This document shows positions 14,877 to 24,447 of a DNA stretch of 64,000 bases, in pieces. A program made the translations under genes and the position numbers. The notes under the pieces are model-generated. The model was given only the letters and a program-made list of their open reading frames with translations, searched no databases and was not told where the DNA came from. This DNA comes from an uncultured Lachnospiraceae bacterium (GTDB taxonomy: Bacteria > Bacillota > Clostridia > Lachnospirales > Lachnospiraceae), in contig CANOFW010000003.1 in the NCBI GenBank assembly GCA_947565425.1, forward strand, positions 1 through 64,000, given 5' to 3'. The first letter of the stretch is position 1. Every line of letters starts with the position of its first letter.

Positions 14877-17075
14877 ATGGAAGTATTATTGGTCGGCAGT
14901 GACAATGAATTGATGCGAACGATGATTAATAAGTTGAATAAGGAAGGGCACCGTTGCTATGTGCTGACTGGAAATAAGAATCAGGTCGGCAGTTATAAGA
15001 ATGCCTACGAAAAATACCGCTTTCCTTATGACAGTGATTGTCTAAAGGAAATCTTTGACAGCGTGCGCCCGGATGTCACGATTTTTCTGGGAATCTACGA
15101 CTATAATTTTGACTGGAGCGATCCCCGAAAGGAGGCCGTACGCTATCAGACGGCATTGCAGAATGTCCTGACTTCCTTTTCTATGCTCAAGAGCGGGCGT
15201 TTTATCTATCTCTCTTCACAGGAGGTTTACTCGCAGTCTTATGCGAATGATATTGATGAGAGGGAAGAGACGTCTGCGTATAGTTTTCGCAGCGTTGCCA
15301 TTGTACAGGGAGAGGATGTCTGCCGTAATTATAAACAGATGATAGGCACAGATACGGTTATCTTGCGTCTGGACCATCTTTATTTGATGCCGGAAAAAGA
15401 GATGGGCGGCAATCGTCTGGTGATAGAGACTAATCCATGTGCCAAGATGTGCGTGGAGGCGCTTCAGACGGGCTATATCCAGGCAAACGCCAATAAAGTG
15501 TTTTCGTTATTATATGTAAATGATGCCGTGGAAGCCATTTATAAGGCGGCGGTAGCGCCAAGCCCCAAGCGAGGGCTATACCATGTCTCTTCCGGCGAAG
15601 TAATTAACGAGATGGAACTGGCGCAGAAGATTCAAACAGAGCTGGGGCAGGAAGTCTCCATCATAGATAATACTGTCGGAAGCATGGTGCGCGTGGTTTT
15701 GGATTGCGGCGCGTTTGCTGATGAGTTTGGAATGAGCATTTTCCACCATGTGGATGATGTTGTTGTCAAGATGACGAAATATATTAAGAAATACAGCGCC
15801 AGCTTTATCAATCTGGAAGATGTCAGGGGGCATAGAAAGCGGGACTGGCGGCAGACATTGCGCGTAATCTTTTATGCTTTGATTCCCTTCATTGAAAATC
15901 TCATTTGTTTTATTCCATTTTTTATGTTAAATAACAGAGCGGTCGGAAGCCGCTATTTTGCAAATCTGGATTTTTATTTGTTGTATGTACTGCTATTTGC
16001 GATTGTGTATGGGCAGCAGCAGGCAACCTTCTCTGCGGTACTTGCAGTTGGGGGATATTGTTTCCGTCAGATGTACAACCGCTCTGGGTTGGAAGTGCTG
16101 CTGGATTATAATACATATGTCTGGATCGCACAGCTTTTCATTCTCGGTCTTGCGGTCGGCTATATGAAGGATCGCTTACGCACAATCCGCAATGAAAATA
16201 AACACGAAGTACAGTATATGGTAAATCAGTTGGATGACATTCAGGATATCAATACCAGTAATGTGCGCATAAAGAATATGTTGGAAGTACAGCTTGTCAA
16301 TCAGAATGACAGTTTTGGCAAGATTTATGAGATTACTTCCAGTCTGGATCAGTATGAACCGTCGGAAGTACTATTTTATGCGGCGGAAATCCTTGCCAAG
16401 CTGGTGGACAGTAAGGATGTGGCAATCTATACAATTGCCAACCGTTCTTACGCGCGTCTCTTTTCAGCAACATCCCCGAAAGCGAGGGAGTTGGGGAACT
16501 CCATTGAGTATACGAAGATGGAGGATATGTATCGTTTGATTAAGGAGAAGCGGGTCTATATTAACCGCAGCATGGATCCCAATTATCCTTTGATGGCAGA
16601 CGCCATTTTTGCAGAGGATGAGATGCAGTTGATTCTGATGGTTTGGGGAATCCCCTGGGAACGTATGACGCTCAGTCAGGCAAACATGCTGGTAATTATC
16701 GGTTACCTTATTCAAAATGCCGTATTGCGTGCGAACCGCTATCTGGATGCCTTGGAGCAGCAGCGTTATCTGCAAGGGACCAAGGTGCTTGATGCGGATG
16801 CATTTGAATCTCTGGTAAAAGCGTATTTAACTGCAAGGAACAAGGGTCTCACGGAGTGTACGATTTTGGAGATTGATATAGAAGGGAAGAATTTGGAAGA
16901 ATACGGAAATGAGCTTGCGGGCCTTATGCGTCAAAGCGATTATATTGGCAAAATGTCGGATGGACGATTATGCGCGTTGTTGTCGAATACGGACAGTAAA
17001 GATGCAGAGTTCGTTATCAGGCGTTTCGAGAAAACTGGTTATAGAAGCGAGATTCGGGAGGATGTGGGGATATGA
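14877..17075 (+). CDS. pelD: SDR-PelD fusion, predicted c-di-GMP receptor of the Pel system
   Basis: A 732-residue protein. Residues 1 to about 295 form an extended-SDR epimerase-like domain, but the Rossmann glycine motif is weak (VLLVGSDNEL) and the usual YxxxK pair is not evident, so it may be inactive. About 329-435 is a block of four transmembrane segments, and about 445-475 a coiled coil. About 480-640 is a GAF-like domain and 650-732 a degenerate GGDEF domain. RQSD at 685-688 lies exactly five residues before SDGRL, which replaces GGDEF. That is the position of the RxxD inhibitory site that binds c-di-GMP in PelD. It is therefore probably a c-di-GMP-responsive switch, not a cyclase. 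SDR-fused PelD proteins are known from Gram-positive pel clusters. It overlaps pelE by 4 bp. Confidence 0.85.
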   Translation: MEVLLVGSDNELMRTMINKLNKEGHRCYVLTGNKNQVGSYKNAYEKYRFPYDSDCLKEIFDSVRPDVTIFLGIYDYNFDWSDPRKEAVRYQTALQNVLTSFSMLKSGRFIYLSSQEVYSQSYANDIDEREETSAYSFRSVAIVQGEDVCRNYKQMIGTDTVILRLDHLYLMPEKEMGGNRLVIETNPCAKMCVEALQTGYIQANANKVFSLLYVNDAVEAIYKAAVAPSPKRGLYHVSSGEVINEMELAQKIQTELGQEVSIIDNTVGSMVRVVLDCGAFADEFGMSIFHHVDDVVVKMTKYIKKYSASFINLEDVRGHRKRDWRQTLRVIFYALIPFIENLICFIPFFMLNNRAVGSRYFANLDFYLLYVLLFAIVYGQQQATFSAVLAVGGYCFRQMYNRSGLEVLLDYNTYVWIAQLFILGLAVGYMKDRLRTIRNENKHEVQYMVNQLDDIQDINTSNVRIKNMLEVQLVNQNDSFGKIYEITSSLDQYEPSEVLFYAAEILAKLVDSKDVAIYTIANRSYARLFSATSPKARELGNSIEYTKMEDMYRLIKEKRVYINRSMDPNYPLMADAIFAEDEMQLILMVWGIPWERMTLSQANMLVIIGYLIQNAVLRANRYLDALEQQRYLQGTKVLDADAFESLVKAYLTARNKGLTECTILEIDIEGKNLEEYGNELAGLMRQSDYIGKMSDGRLCALLSNTDSKDAEFVIRRFEKTGYRSEIREDVGI

Positions 17076-18130
17076 CAGTGAAGGAAATTTTCTTCTGCTG
17101 CATCCTTTTAGGCAATGCGCTTGTGTCCGTGTTGTATTTGGTGTTCGGGCTGATGCATGTCAAGCGGTGTGAAATCAAAGAGGCGGCAGAGCGCAAACAG
17201 ACAGAAGCCGGGCAGGAAGAAACAGAGGGCAAAAAAGAGGGAGAAGACCTACAGGAAGAAATAGTAGAAAAAGAAAACGAAGAAAATGTAGAAGAAAACG
17301 AGCTTCCGATGAGAGATGGCAAGCTGGTGTATGTTATGAAGTTTGTCATTATGCTTCTTTGTCCGGTAGCAGGTCTGATTTTCTTTGGTGTAGGACATTT
17401 TCTGTTTCGTTTTATCTTTCGCCAGGATGTTCACCTGGAAGACGTTGTTTTTAGCAAAGAGCGTGTACGCACCAATGAGCGTGCGGACGAAGAGCGCGAG
17501 AGAAATATCGCTCCTTTGGAGGAGGCGATTGCTGTCAGCGACAAAGAAAGCCTGCGTGGATTAATGTTAAATGTTATCCGCGGCGATGTCCATAATTCAC
17601 TGGCGGCGATTTCACTCGCATTGAACAGTCCGGATTCAGAGACTGCGCATTATGCGGCGTCGGTTTTACAGGACGAGTTAAATAATTACCGCGGCAATGT
17701 ACAGAAAATTTGGCGTGAGATCGAGAAAGAAGAGGAAGATCAGACGGATTGTGAGTATTACTTGATTCCTTATATGAATAATATGCTGGAGCAGAAGGTA
17801 TTTACCGAGATGGAGCAGCGGAATATGGTACAGAAGTTTGCCGAAGTGGGTGAAGTGCTGTATCGTAAAGCGCCTCACAGATTCACCAGTCAGTATTACG
17901 AATGGCTTTGCCTGCGTCTGCTGGATATCAAAGATTTTGAAGCCATGGAAAAGTGGTGCAGCCGTGCATCGCAGCAATATCCAGAGGAACTTTCCAGTTA
18001 TACATGTAAGTTGAAATTGTATTTTACCGCGCAGGAGAAAGAGAAATTTTTTGAGACGCTGGATGCCCTCAAACAGTCCAGCATCGTGATTGATAAGGAG
18101 ACTTTAGCGTTAATTCGTACGTTTGGGTAG
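17072..18130 (+). CDS. pelE: PelE-like membrane TPR protein
   Basis: A 352-residue protein starting at the ATGA overlap with pelD. It has an N-terminal transmembrane helix (about 5-26), a charged Glu/Lys stretch (about 32-75), a second helix (about 87-110) and then a helical, TPR-like cytosolic part (about 140-352). PelE in Pseudomonas combines two membrane helices with TPRs and works with PelD and PelG in the inner-membrane complex that exports Pel. Size, topology and gene position all match, although sequence conservation in PelE is generally low. Confidence 0.7.
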   Translation: MTVKEIFFCCILLGNALVSVLYLVFGLMHVKRCEIKEAAERKQTEAGQEETEGKKEGEDLQEEIVEKENEENVEENELPMRDGKLVYVMKFVIMLLCPVAGLIFFGVGHFLFRFIFRQDVHLEDVVFSKERVRTNERADEERERNIAPLEEAIAVSDKESLRGLMLNVIRGDVHNSLAAISLALNSPDSETAHYAASVLQDELNNYRGNVQKIWREIEKEEEDQTDCEYYLIPYMNNMLEQKVFTEMEQRNMVQKFAEVGEVLYRKAPHRFTSQYYEWLCLRLLDIKDFEAMEKWCSRASQQYPEELSSYTCKLKLYFTAQEKEKFFETLDALKQSSIVIDKETLALIRTFG

Positions 18131-18142
18131 GAGGTGATAGCA

Positions 18143-20713
18143 GTGTCGATGGAGGTTTTAACAATCTTACAGACAGTGGGCATTCTTGCGGCATACCTTG
18201 TGATGACGTTTTTCCTCCCGGGGATACTGCTGTATCGCAAAATACAAAAGCTGCGGTTCTGTGAGCGATTCATCACTTATCAGATGGTCGGAAATTTCTA
18301 TATGATGAATCTGGTCTCTGTCCTGGAGCTGCTTCATATCTCGAATCGTGTGACCTTGATTCTTTTTACGATTCTTCCCTGTGCGGCAATTTATGTAGTC
18401 CTTTACCGCAAAGCGCCCTTAGAGGCAATGCATGAGGGACTTGATTATTTGGAACGTCTCGCCGGTGGGCAGTTTGGTGTACGTCTGTTTTTGCGGCGTG
18501 TTCGTGTGGCAATTTGGCAGCTTTTAAAGAAGGCATTGTGCAAATTGTTCCATCTAATCCGTGAGAATATCGTTGACATTCTGCTGGTTGCGGCGTTGAC
18601 AGCAGGGTTGTGTTATGTATATGGCACAAATCTTTTAGCGTATTTTGGCTATTGTGAGTCGGATTTGCCGGTGCATAATTATTGGATCAATTATCTTGGC
18701 AAGAATGATATGTTTGTCGCAGGTATTTATCCTTTCGGCTTCCATTGTGTTGTCTATTACTTGCATGAGGTATTTGCAATACCGACCTATGTTTTACTGA
18801 GGGTGTTCTGTTTTACGCAAAACCTAATGATTCATTATGTCTTGCTTGCGTTTATCAAATACTGTTGTAAATCTAAATATGCTCCCTATGTGGGTGTGTT
18901 CCTGTATGTGTTTCTCAAGGTCCTTGGGGAAAATACCTATATCCGGTATTTCAGTACGCTGCCGCAGGAGTTTGGCATGATTTTTATTCTGCCTTCTATC
19001 TATTATCTGTTTGCCTTTTTTGTGAGGAAGGAAAAAAAGGTAAAGGAGAACGCGCAGGGCGAGGTGGAAACGGTTGAGGGTGTACCAGTGGCGGTCGTTC
19101 ATGTGAATGATGAGGAGTTGCCGCCTTTAAATGAAGAAAGTATCATAAGAATTGAAGAACATGGAATTGTTAGAACAGAGTTAAACCGGGAGGAAGAAAC
19201 GGACAGCCAGGAAGAGGCGGAAGAAAAGCAGGAAAAGAAACGTTTTGGAACTCTTCGCTTTGCTAAAGCGGGCAGCGGGAAGAAAGAAAAGGGGACGCAG
19301 CGAGAGAAAAAAGCAAGGAAGCCATTAACTGTCGATTTTTGGTATCTTGCTGGTTTTGCCATCAGTTTTGGCATGACGCTCTCCGCTCATTTTTACGATA
19401 CGATGATTGCCGGGCTTTTGTGTATCGGCGTAGCCTGTGGGTATTTTTTCCGTCTGTTCCGTCCACGATATTTGTGGAGGGTTATGCTGACAGGCATTTT
19501 ATCAATATTGATTGCGATATTGCCCATGTTGATTGCCTTTGCGATGGGGACGCCGCTGCAAGGTTCTCTTGGTTGGGGCATGAAGGTTATTTCGGGAGAA
19601 AATAATAAAGAAGTAATACAGAGCACACCCGCGCAAGATGCGGATAGTAATGTTGGGGAAGATACTGGCGCTGTGCAGAATGGAGAGCAGACCGGTGCGA
19701 TATCGGATGAAGGCGATTTGGCACAAGGGCAGGGAACAGTGACGGTAGCAAGGAAATCTCTGCCGGAAAGAGTAGTATCTAAGCTTAAATCAGCGTTTGC
19801 TGCTTTCTGGGAGGCAATGAGGATCTATATTATTTTGGATAGTTATCCGTATTTCCAGATGATGCTAGTAGGGGCAATTGCTCTGCTGGCGGTGTTATCT
19901 CTGGTATTTTTCCTTGTACGGCAGACAGATTACGCAGCGAGATGTCTCTCGTTGTCTGCGGGGATGGTTATGCTGTCCATATTGCAGGCGTCTTCTCGTC
20001 TGGGTTTGCCGACGCTTATGGATGCGATCAGGACTTGTATCTTTTATGCCTATGTCTTGGCGGCGGCATGGAGTTTGTGTGTAGACAGTGTGTTACAATT
20101 ATTGTTTGGTTGGTTTAAGAAGAAATGGATGTTGCATTTAGCTTCTCTGGCGGCTTTGGCGGCTGTGGTGGTATGCAGCAGCCAGGCGGGGTTGTTACGT
20201 GAGCCTCCGGTGCGACAGTCATTGCAGACGAATGACGCGATTCTTTGTCTGACCAATATTTTACATGATAATAAAGACTTTACCTGGACAATCTGTTCTG
20301 CTAACGATGAACTTCGTATGGGGGAGGATTATGGGTATCACCATGAGGTGCACACGTTTTTGAAAGACGTGGAGCGGAAAGGACGGACGCATTCTGTGAC
20401 AATTCCTACCTCAAAGGTTTATTTTTTCATAGAAAAGATACCGATTATGTATGGAAGGGCTTATCGTGGCGATGAACCGAAGATTGCGTCCATCTATGCA
20501 GAGGAGCCGTTACCACGAGGCGCGGGGATTTCCATGTACCAGGGAGTGAATCGTTTGATTGAGATGTCAAAGCTGTATGAGTGGGCGCAGGAGTTTGCAA
20601 AGTATTATCCCAATGATGTGAAAATTTACTATGAGTCAGACAATTTTGTTTGTTATTGTGTAGAGCAGGATTTATACCGTCCATTTAATTTTGCCATTGA
20701 CGTAAATAAATAA
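18143..20713 (+). CDS. Large polytopic membrane protein of the pel operon
   Basis: About 856 residues. GTG at 18143 is chosen because AGGAGGTGATA sits just upstream; ATG 18149 is an alternative. The N-terminal half has about ten membrane segments. It is followed by a very charged cytosolic insert (about residues 295-395, rich in Glu, Lys and Arg), more membrane segments, and a soluble C-terminal domain of about 170 residues. The overall shape recalls DUF6541/YfhO-like glycan polymerases or lipid-linked sugar transferases, but I recognise no catalytic motif. It is absent from the minimal Bacillus pel set and is translationally close to pelE (12 bp) and the next gene (24 bp), so it should act in the same pathway. 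Confidence 0.65.
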   Translation: MSMEVLTILQTVGILAAYLVMTFFLPGILLYRKIQKLRFCERFITYQMVGNFYMMNLVSVLELLHISNRVTLILFTILPCAAIYVVLYRKAPLEAMHEGLDYLERLAGGQFGVRLFLRRVRVAIWQLLKKALCKLFHLIRENIVDILLVAALTAGLCYVYGTNLLAYFGYCESDLPVHNYWINYLGKNDMFVAGIYPFGFHCVVYYLHEVFAIPTYVLLRVFCFTQNLMIHYVLLAFIKYCCKSKYAPYVGVFLYVFLKVLGENTYIRYFSTLPQEFGMIFILPSIYYLFAFFVRKEKKVKENAQGEVETVEGVPVAVVHVNDEELPPLNEESIIRIEEHGIVRTELNREEETDSQEEAEEKQEKKRFGTLRFAKAGSGKKEKGTQREKKARKPLTVDFWYLAGFAISFGMTLSAHFYDTMIAGLLCIGVACGYFFRLFRPRYLWRVMLTGILSILIAILPMLIAFAMGTPLQGSLGWGMKVISGENNKEVIQSTPAQDADSNVGEDTGAVQNGEQTGAISDEGDLAQGQGTVTVARKSLPERVVSKLKSAFAAFWEAMRIYIILDSYPYFQMMLVGAIALLAVLSLVFFLVRQTDYAARCLSLSAGMVMLSILQASSRLGLPTLMDAIRTCIFYAYVLAAAWSLCVDSVLQLLFGWFKKKWMLHLASLAALAAVVVCSSQAGLLREPPVRQSLQTNDAILCLTNILHDNKDFTWTICSANDELRMGEDYGYHHEVHTFLKDVERKGRTHSVTIPTSKVYFFIEKIPIMYGRAYRGDEPKIASIYAEEPLPRGAGISMYQGVNRLIEMSKLYEWAQEFAKYYPNDVKIYYESDNFVCYCVEQDLYRPFNFAIDVNK

Positions 20714-20737
20714 CCATCTAGTGTTGGAGGAGTTCAT

Positions 20738-22609
20738 ATGGTATCCCGCAGAAACTTTTTTGCCATCACGTTGATTATGCTGGTGGTAGTGTTTATGTTT
20801 CAGGTTCCCGAGATTATCAAGAATCAGGTGAACGATTATGGACAAAATGAATATGAGCAATCAGCAGACAGCGCATTTACAGCGAAGTCCGTTTGTGTAC
20901 CATCCGAAGAAGACGCCAGGAAATCGGCAAGGTATATTGTATTCATTGGTGATGATGAAGACGATTCGGTGGGCGGAATGGTCAAACAATGGTGCCTCTA
21001 TACGAAGCGTCATCTCAAAAGCTGTAAGTCTGTAAAGGAATATGAGCCGGACAAGACAAATTTGCCGGAAGCAGTGCTGGTGGATGCATCTTACCTCGAT
21101 TTGAATAAAGATATTTCAGTGCTGGCGGGATATACGGAATTAGGCATTAACTTAGTTTTCTGTAATTTGCCGGATGTAACGGAGGTTTCCAAAAATCCCA
21201 AGCTTAGAAAACTTGTGGGTATCAATGCGATCATCCGTGACCGGATTACGGTTGAGGGTATCCGTCTTATGGATGGTTTTTTGCTGGGAGGGATTCGGGA
21301 ATTTATTCTTGATGAGACACTGGAGAAGACGCAGCAAGACCTTGATTTGGTGATGCCTTGGTATCGTATTTCCGGTGGCGCTAAGATGTTCATGCATGGG
21401 ATGATGGAAGACGAGGAAATGGAAAAGTATTACATGATGCCCAAGGGAGATGTAATTACCAAGAATCAGAATCTTCCTGCCATCATCTGGCGCAACAAAT
21501 ATCAGGATGCCATGGTGTTTGCAGTAAACGGTGACTATCTTTCCAGCAACGCGGGAATCGGCATTTTAAGCTCTATGATGCTGGAGATGAAAGATTATGA
21601 TATTTATCCGGTTGTCAATGCTCAGAATTTGACGGTACTGAATTTTCCGAATTTCACAAATGAAAATGAAGCGGAGTTGATGGAACGTTACAGTCAGCCT
21701 TTAAAAGCAATTTACCGTGATATTGTGTGGCCGGGGCTGGTATCTGTGGCGCAGCAGAATTCCAATAAAATGACTTGTATGGTTTCGCCCCAGACGAATT
21801 ATGTGGATGATTTGCAACCGGAGGGGGAGACATTTGTATATTTTATGAAGCTTTTCCGGGAGCAGAATGTGGAAGCGGGGCTGTCCGGCAGTTATGGCAG
21901 GCAAACAAATCTTTCTCAGAAATTGGATGAAGATATTAAGTTTATTGATAAATACGTGCCAGATTATACGGTTCTCTCCCTCTATCAGGGAAATATGACG
22001 GATGAAGAGATGGAAGAAGCATTAAAACGTGAGAAATTTGACAATGTGCGAACGATTTTGAAAGATTATGATGAATCTGCCCAGCTTGTTTCCTTGGATG
22101 AGGATGGAATTGTCCGGCAGAGTGGCATTTGTGACGGCTACAGTCATACGTTTCGTGAGGATTTGCGTATGATGAGTATCCAGACGGCGTTAGGGTATTC
22201 TAATATACAGGTTGATATTAGCCCTGTAGCACATCCCTCCAGCGACAAAGATACCTGGGAAAAGTTGTCGCGAAAGTTTGCGGGCAATACCAGTACATTT
22301 TGGAAGCCATTTCGGTCATTCCAAAAGACGACGCTTGCAGAGAGCGACATGCGTATTCGCAGATTTCTTGCTTTGGACTATCAGCAGGAGCGAAAAGGCG
22401 ATGTAATCTCTCTGCATATTTCCAATTTTGAGAAAGAGGCAAGCTTTATTCTGCGTACACATGGAGAAAAGATAGAACAGGCAGCAGGCGCGGAATTTGA
22501 GAAGATAGAGGATGGCGCATATCTGGTTACCGCGACTGAGCGTGAGGTGCGTTTGGATTTAGAGGAAGCTCATGACAGGTATTATTATTTTGAAGACGAT
22601 GACAGGTAG
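20738..22609 (+). CDS. DUF2194 / PelA-like exported protein
   Basis: A 623-residue protein with a single N-terminal membrane anchor (residues about 5-24) and a long extracytoplasmic part. Its composition and position between PelE and PelF match the DUF2194 proteins that stand in for the PelA deacetylase domain in Gram-positive pel clusters. Weak carbohydrate-esterase-like features are the segments SYGRQTNL and GICDGYSHTFREDLRM. I do not see a clean CE4 metal triad, so deacetylase activity is inferred from context only. The start follows GGAGGAG. Confidence 0.65.
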   Translation: MVSRRNFFAITLIMLVVVFMFQVPEIIKNQVNDYGQNEYEQSADSAFTAKSVCVPSEEDARKSARYIVFIGDDEDDSVGGMVKQWCLYTKRHLKSCKSVKEYEPDKTNLPEAVLVDASYLDLNKDISVLAGYTELGINLVFCNLPDVTEVSKNPKLRKLVGINAIIRDRITVEGIRLMDGFLLGGIREFILDETLEKTQQDLDLVMPWYRISGGAKMFMHGMMEDEEMEKYYMMPKGDVITKNQNLPAIIWRNKYQDAMVFAVNGDYLSSNAGIGILSSMMLEMKDYDIYPVVNAQNLTVLNFPNFTNENEAELMERYSQPLKAIYRDIVWPGLVSVAQQNSNKMTCMVSPQTNYVDDLQPEGETFVYFMKLFREQNVEAGLSGSYGRQTNLSQKLDEDIKFIDKYVPDYTVLSLYQGNMTDEEMEEALKREKFDNVRTILKDYDESAQLVSLDEDGIVRQSGICDGYSHTFREDLRMMSIQTALGYSNIQVDISPVAHPSSDKDTWEKLSRKFAGNTSTFWKPFRSFQKTTLAESDMRIRRFLALDYQQERKGDVISLHISNFEKEASFILRTHGEKIEQAAGAEFEKIEDGAYLVTATEREVRLDLEEAHDRYYYFEDDDR

Positions 22610-22671
22610 GGCTCTTGGAATAAGTGTATATCCCTTGGAGCAAGCGGTTTGTAGTTAGGAGTATGGTGTAA

Positions 22672-24405
22672 ATGGCAGGTTATTTGAAAGTATGCATTGT
22701 TGCAGAAGGATGTTATCCATATGTGGTGGGCGGTGTGTCGAGTTGGATTCACAGCTTAATCAATTCATTTCCTGAGACAGAATTCATATTGCTGACGATT
22801 GTGGCGAACCGCTCTTTTCGGGGGAAATTTGTGTATGATTTGCCGGAGAACTTATCGGAGGTGCACGAACTGTACCTGGAAGATGAGGATTGGTGCGATA
22901 ATAGGAAGAAGAAATCCTTAAAACTCAGGAAGGATGAATATCTGGCGCTGCGAAGCCTGGTACTGAATCAGGAGATTGACTGGCCGACGTTGTTTGAATT
23001 TTTTCGCACGCCGGATTTGTCGCTCAATGAACTTTTGATGGGTCCTGACTTTTTCCATATTGTTATGGATTGTTACAACTTAAAATATAGTCAGGTTGTG
23101 TTTTCTGATTTTTTATGGACAATGCGCTCGATCTATCTGCCATTGTTTCATACGCTGATGATGGAGGTGCCGAAAGCGGATTTATACCATTGTGTGGCGA
23201 CCGGATATGCAGGCGTGCTCGGCAGTATGGCAAGTTATTTTCATGGAAGCCGATTGTTGATATCGGAACATGGGATTTATACCAGGGAGCGGGAAGAGGA
23301 ATTGATTAAGGCAACCTGGGTAAAGGGTATTTATAAGAATATCTGGATTGAACAGTTCCGCAAAATGTCTAAGTTGGCGTATGACAAGGCGAATTTAGTT
23401 ACCAGCCTCTATGAACATGCCAGGGAGCTGCAAATTGAACTGGGCTGCCCGGAGGGTAAGACGGTAGTAACGCCGAATGGTATTAATCTGGTAGGGTTTG
23501 ACCGTCTTACGCCAAAGACGGAGGAGGATGAAAATTATATCAATGTCGGCGCGGTTTTGAGAGTTACGCCGATTAAGGATGTTAAGACGATGATTCAGGC
23601 ATTCGGCTATGCCAAGGCGAGGCAGCCGAAACTGAAACTGTGGATCATGGGACCTTATGATGAGGATAAGGAATATGCCGAGGAATGTTTTGAGTTGGTG
23701 GAAGCAATGCAGATTAAAGATGTTGTTTTTACCGGGAGAATCAATGTAAAGGAATATCTGGGGCGTATGGATATGACAATCCTCACTAGCATTAGCGAGG
23801 GACAGCCTTTGACGATTTTGGAGAGCTATGCGGCGCACAAGCCGGTGATTGCTACAGATGTGGGCAATTGTTTTGGGCTGATTTACGGTGAAGGGGATGA
23901 TTTTGGCGAAGCCGGCATTCTTACCCATATCATGAACATAGAAGAGATTTCTCAAGCCATCTTAGAGCTTGCTAATAATTCTGAACGGCGTGCGCGGATG
24001 GGGGAGAACGGTTACAAACGTTTGATGTCAAAATATAAGATTTCAGACATGAAGAAAACATATGATGAAATATATACGCATTTCGAGGATGGGCTGTATG
24101 TAGACGCAGTGGAGGAATTACCAGTAGAGGCGAATGATGTAATGGAAGTTTCGCAGGAGGAACATACGAAAAGCGTAGAAGCAGCGATGGAAGCCGGGGC
24201 AGATATTGAAGAAGAGCCGTTAGAAGATTGGGCGGATATCGGGAAAGAGTCGTTAGAGGATTGGGCAAATATCGAAGAAGAGTCGTTAGAAGGCTGGGCA
24301 GATATCGAAGAAGAGTCGTTAGAAGGCTGGGCAGACATCGAAGAAGAGTCGTTAGAAGGTTGGGCGGACGAGGAGGATGCTTCTGAGGAGCAGTCCTCAA
24401 AATAA
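22672..24405 (+). CDS. pelF: PelF-type GT4 glycosyltransferase with acidic repeat tail
   Basis: A 577-residue cytosolic retaining glycosyltransferase, the predicted Pel polymerase, which uses a UDP-sugar. The N-terminus VCIVAEGCYPYVVGGVSSW is diagnostic of the PelF DUF3492 domain. The GT4 part carries VTPNGIN, VLRVTPIKDVKTMI and an E-x7-E donor site at Glu376 and Glu384 (EGQPLTILE). After about residue 480 comes an unusual acidic tail with five 11-residue repeats (511-565; for example EESLEGWADIE), not found in typical PelF. It is followed by pelG. The ribosome binding site is weak (TTAGGAG). Confidence 0.88.
   Translation: MAGYLKVCIVAEGCYPYVVGGVSSWIHSLINSFPETEFILLTIVANRSFRGKFVYDLPENLSEVHELYLEDEDWCDNRKKKSLKLRKDEYLALRSLVLNQEIDWPTLFEFFRTPDLSLNELLMGPDFFHIVMDCYNLKYSQVVFSDFLWTMRSIYLPLFHTLMMEVPKADLYHCVATGYAGVLGSMASYFHGSRLLISEHGIYTREREEELIKATWVKGIYKNIWIEQFRKMSKLAYDKANLVTSLYEHARELQIELGCPEGKTVVTPNGINLVGFDRLTPKTEEDENYINVGAVLRVTPIKDVKTMIQAFGYAKARQPKLKLWIMGPYDEDKEYAEECFELVEAMQIKDVVFTGRINVKEYLGRMDMTILTSISEGQPLTILESYAAHKPVIATDVGNCFGLIYGEGDDFGEAGILTHIMNIEEISQAILELANNSERRARMGENGYKRLMSKYKISDMKKTYDEIYTHFEDGLYVDAVEELPVEANDVMEVSQEEHTKSVEAAMEAGADIEEEPLEDWADIGKESLEDWANIEEESLEGWADIEEESLEGWADIEEESLEGWADEEDASEEQSSK
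24202..24366 (+). repeat. Five tandem 33-bp repeats in pelF
   Basis: Five consecutive 33-bp units, nearly identical in the last three, encode the motif (D/N)IEEESLEGWA. The length is a multiple of three, so copy-number change keeps the reading frame. Confidence 0.85.
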
Positions 24406-24447
24406 CCGAAAATATAATTTTAAGTCAGGAAAGGCATGGTTGTTGCT

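Noticed and set aside
14877-15760. Active UDP-sugar 4-epimerase
   Set aside because: The domain is SDR-like, but the glycine-rich loop and YxxxK catalytic pair are not recognisable, so activity is not claimed.
23395-23955. Antisense ORF of 186 codons within pelF
   Set aside because: It is opposite the conserved GT4 domain and shows no start signal or recognisable motif.
24012-24338. Antisense Ser-rich repeat ORF in the pelF tail
   Set aside because: Repeats come from the coding strand of pelF; the reverse frame is a mirror of the 33-bp units.
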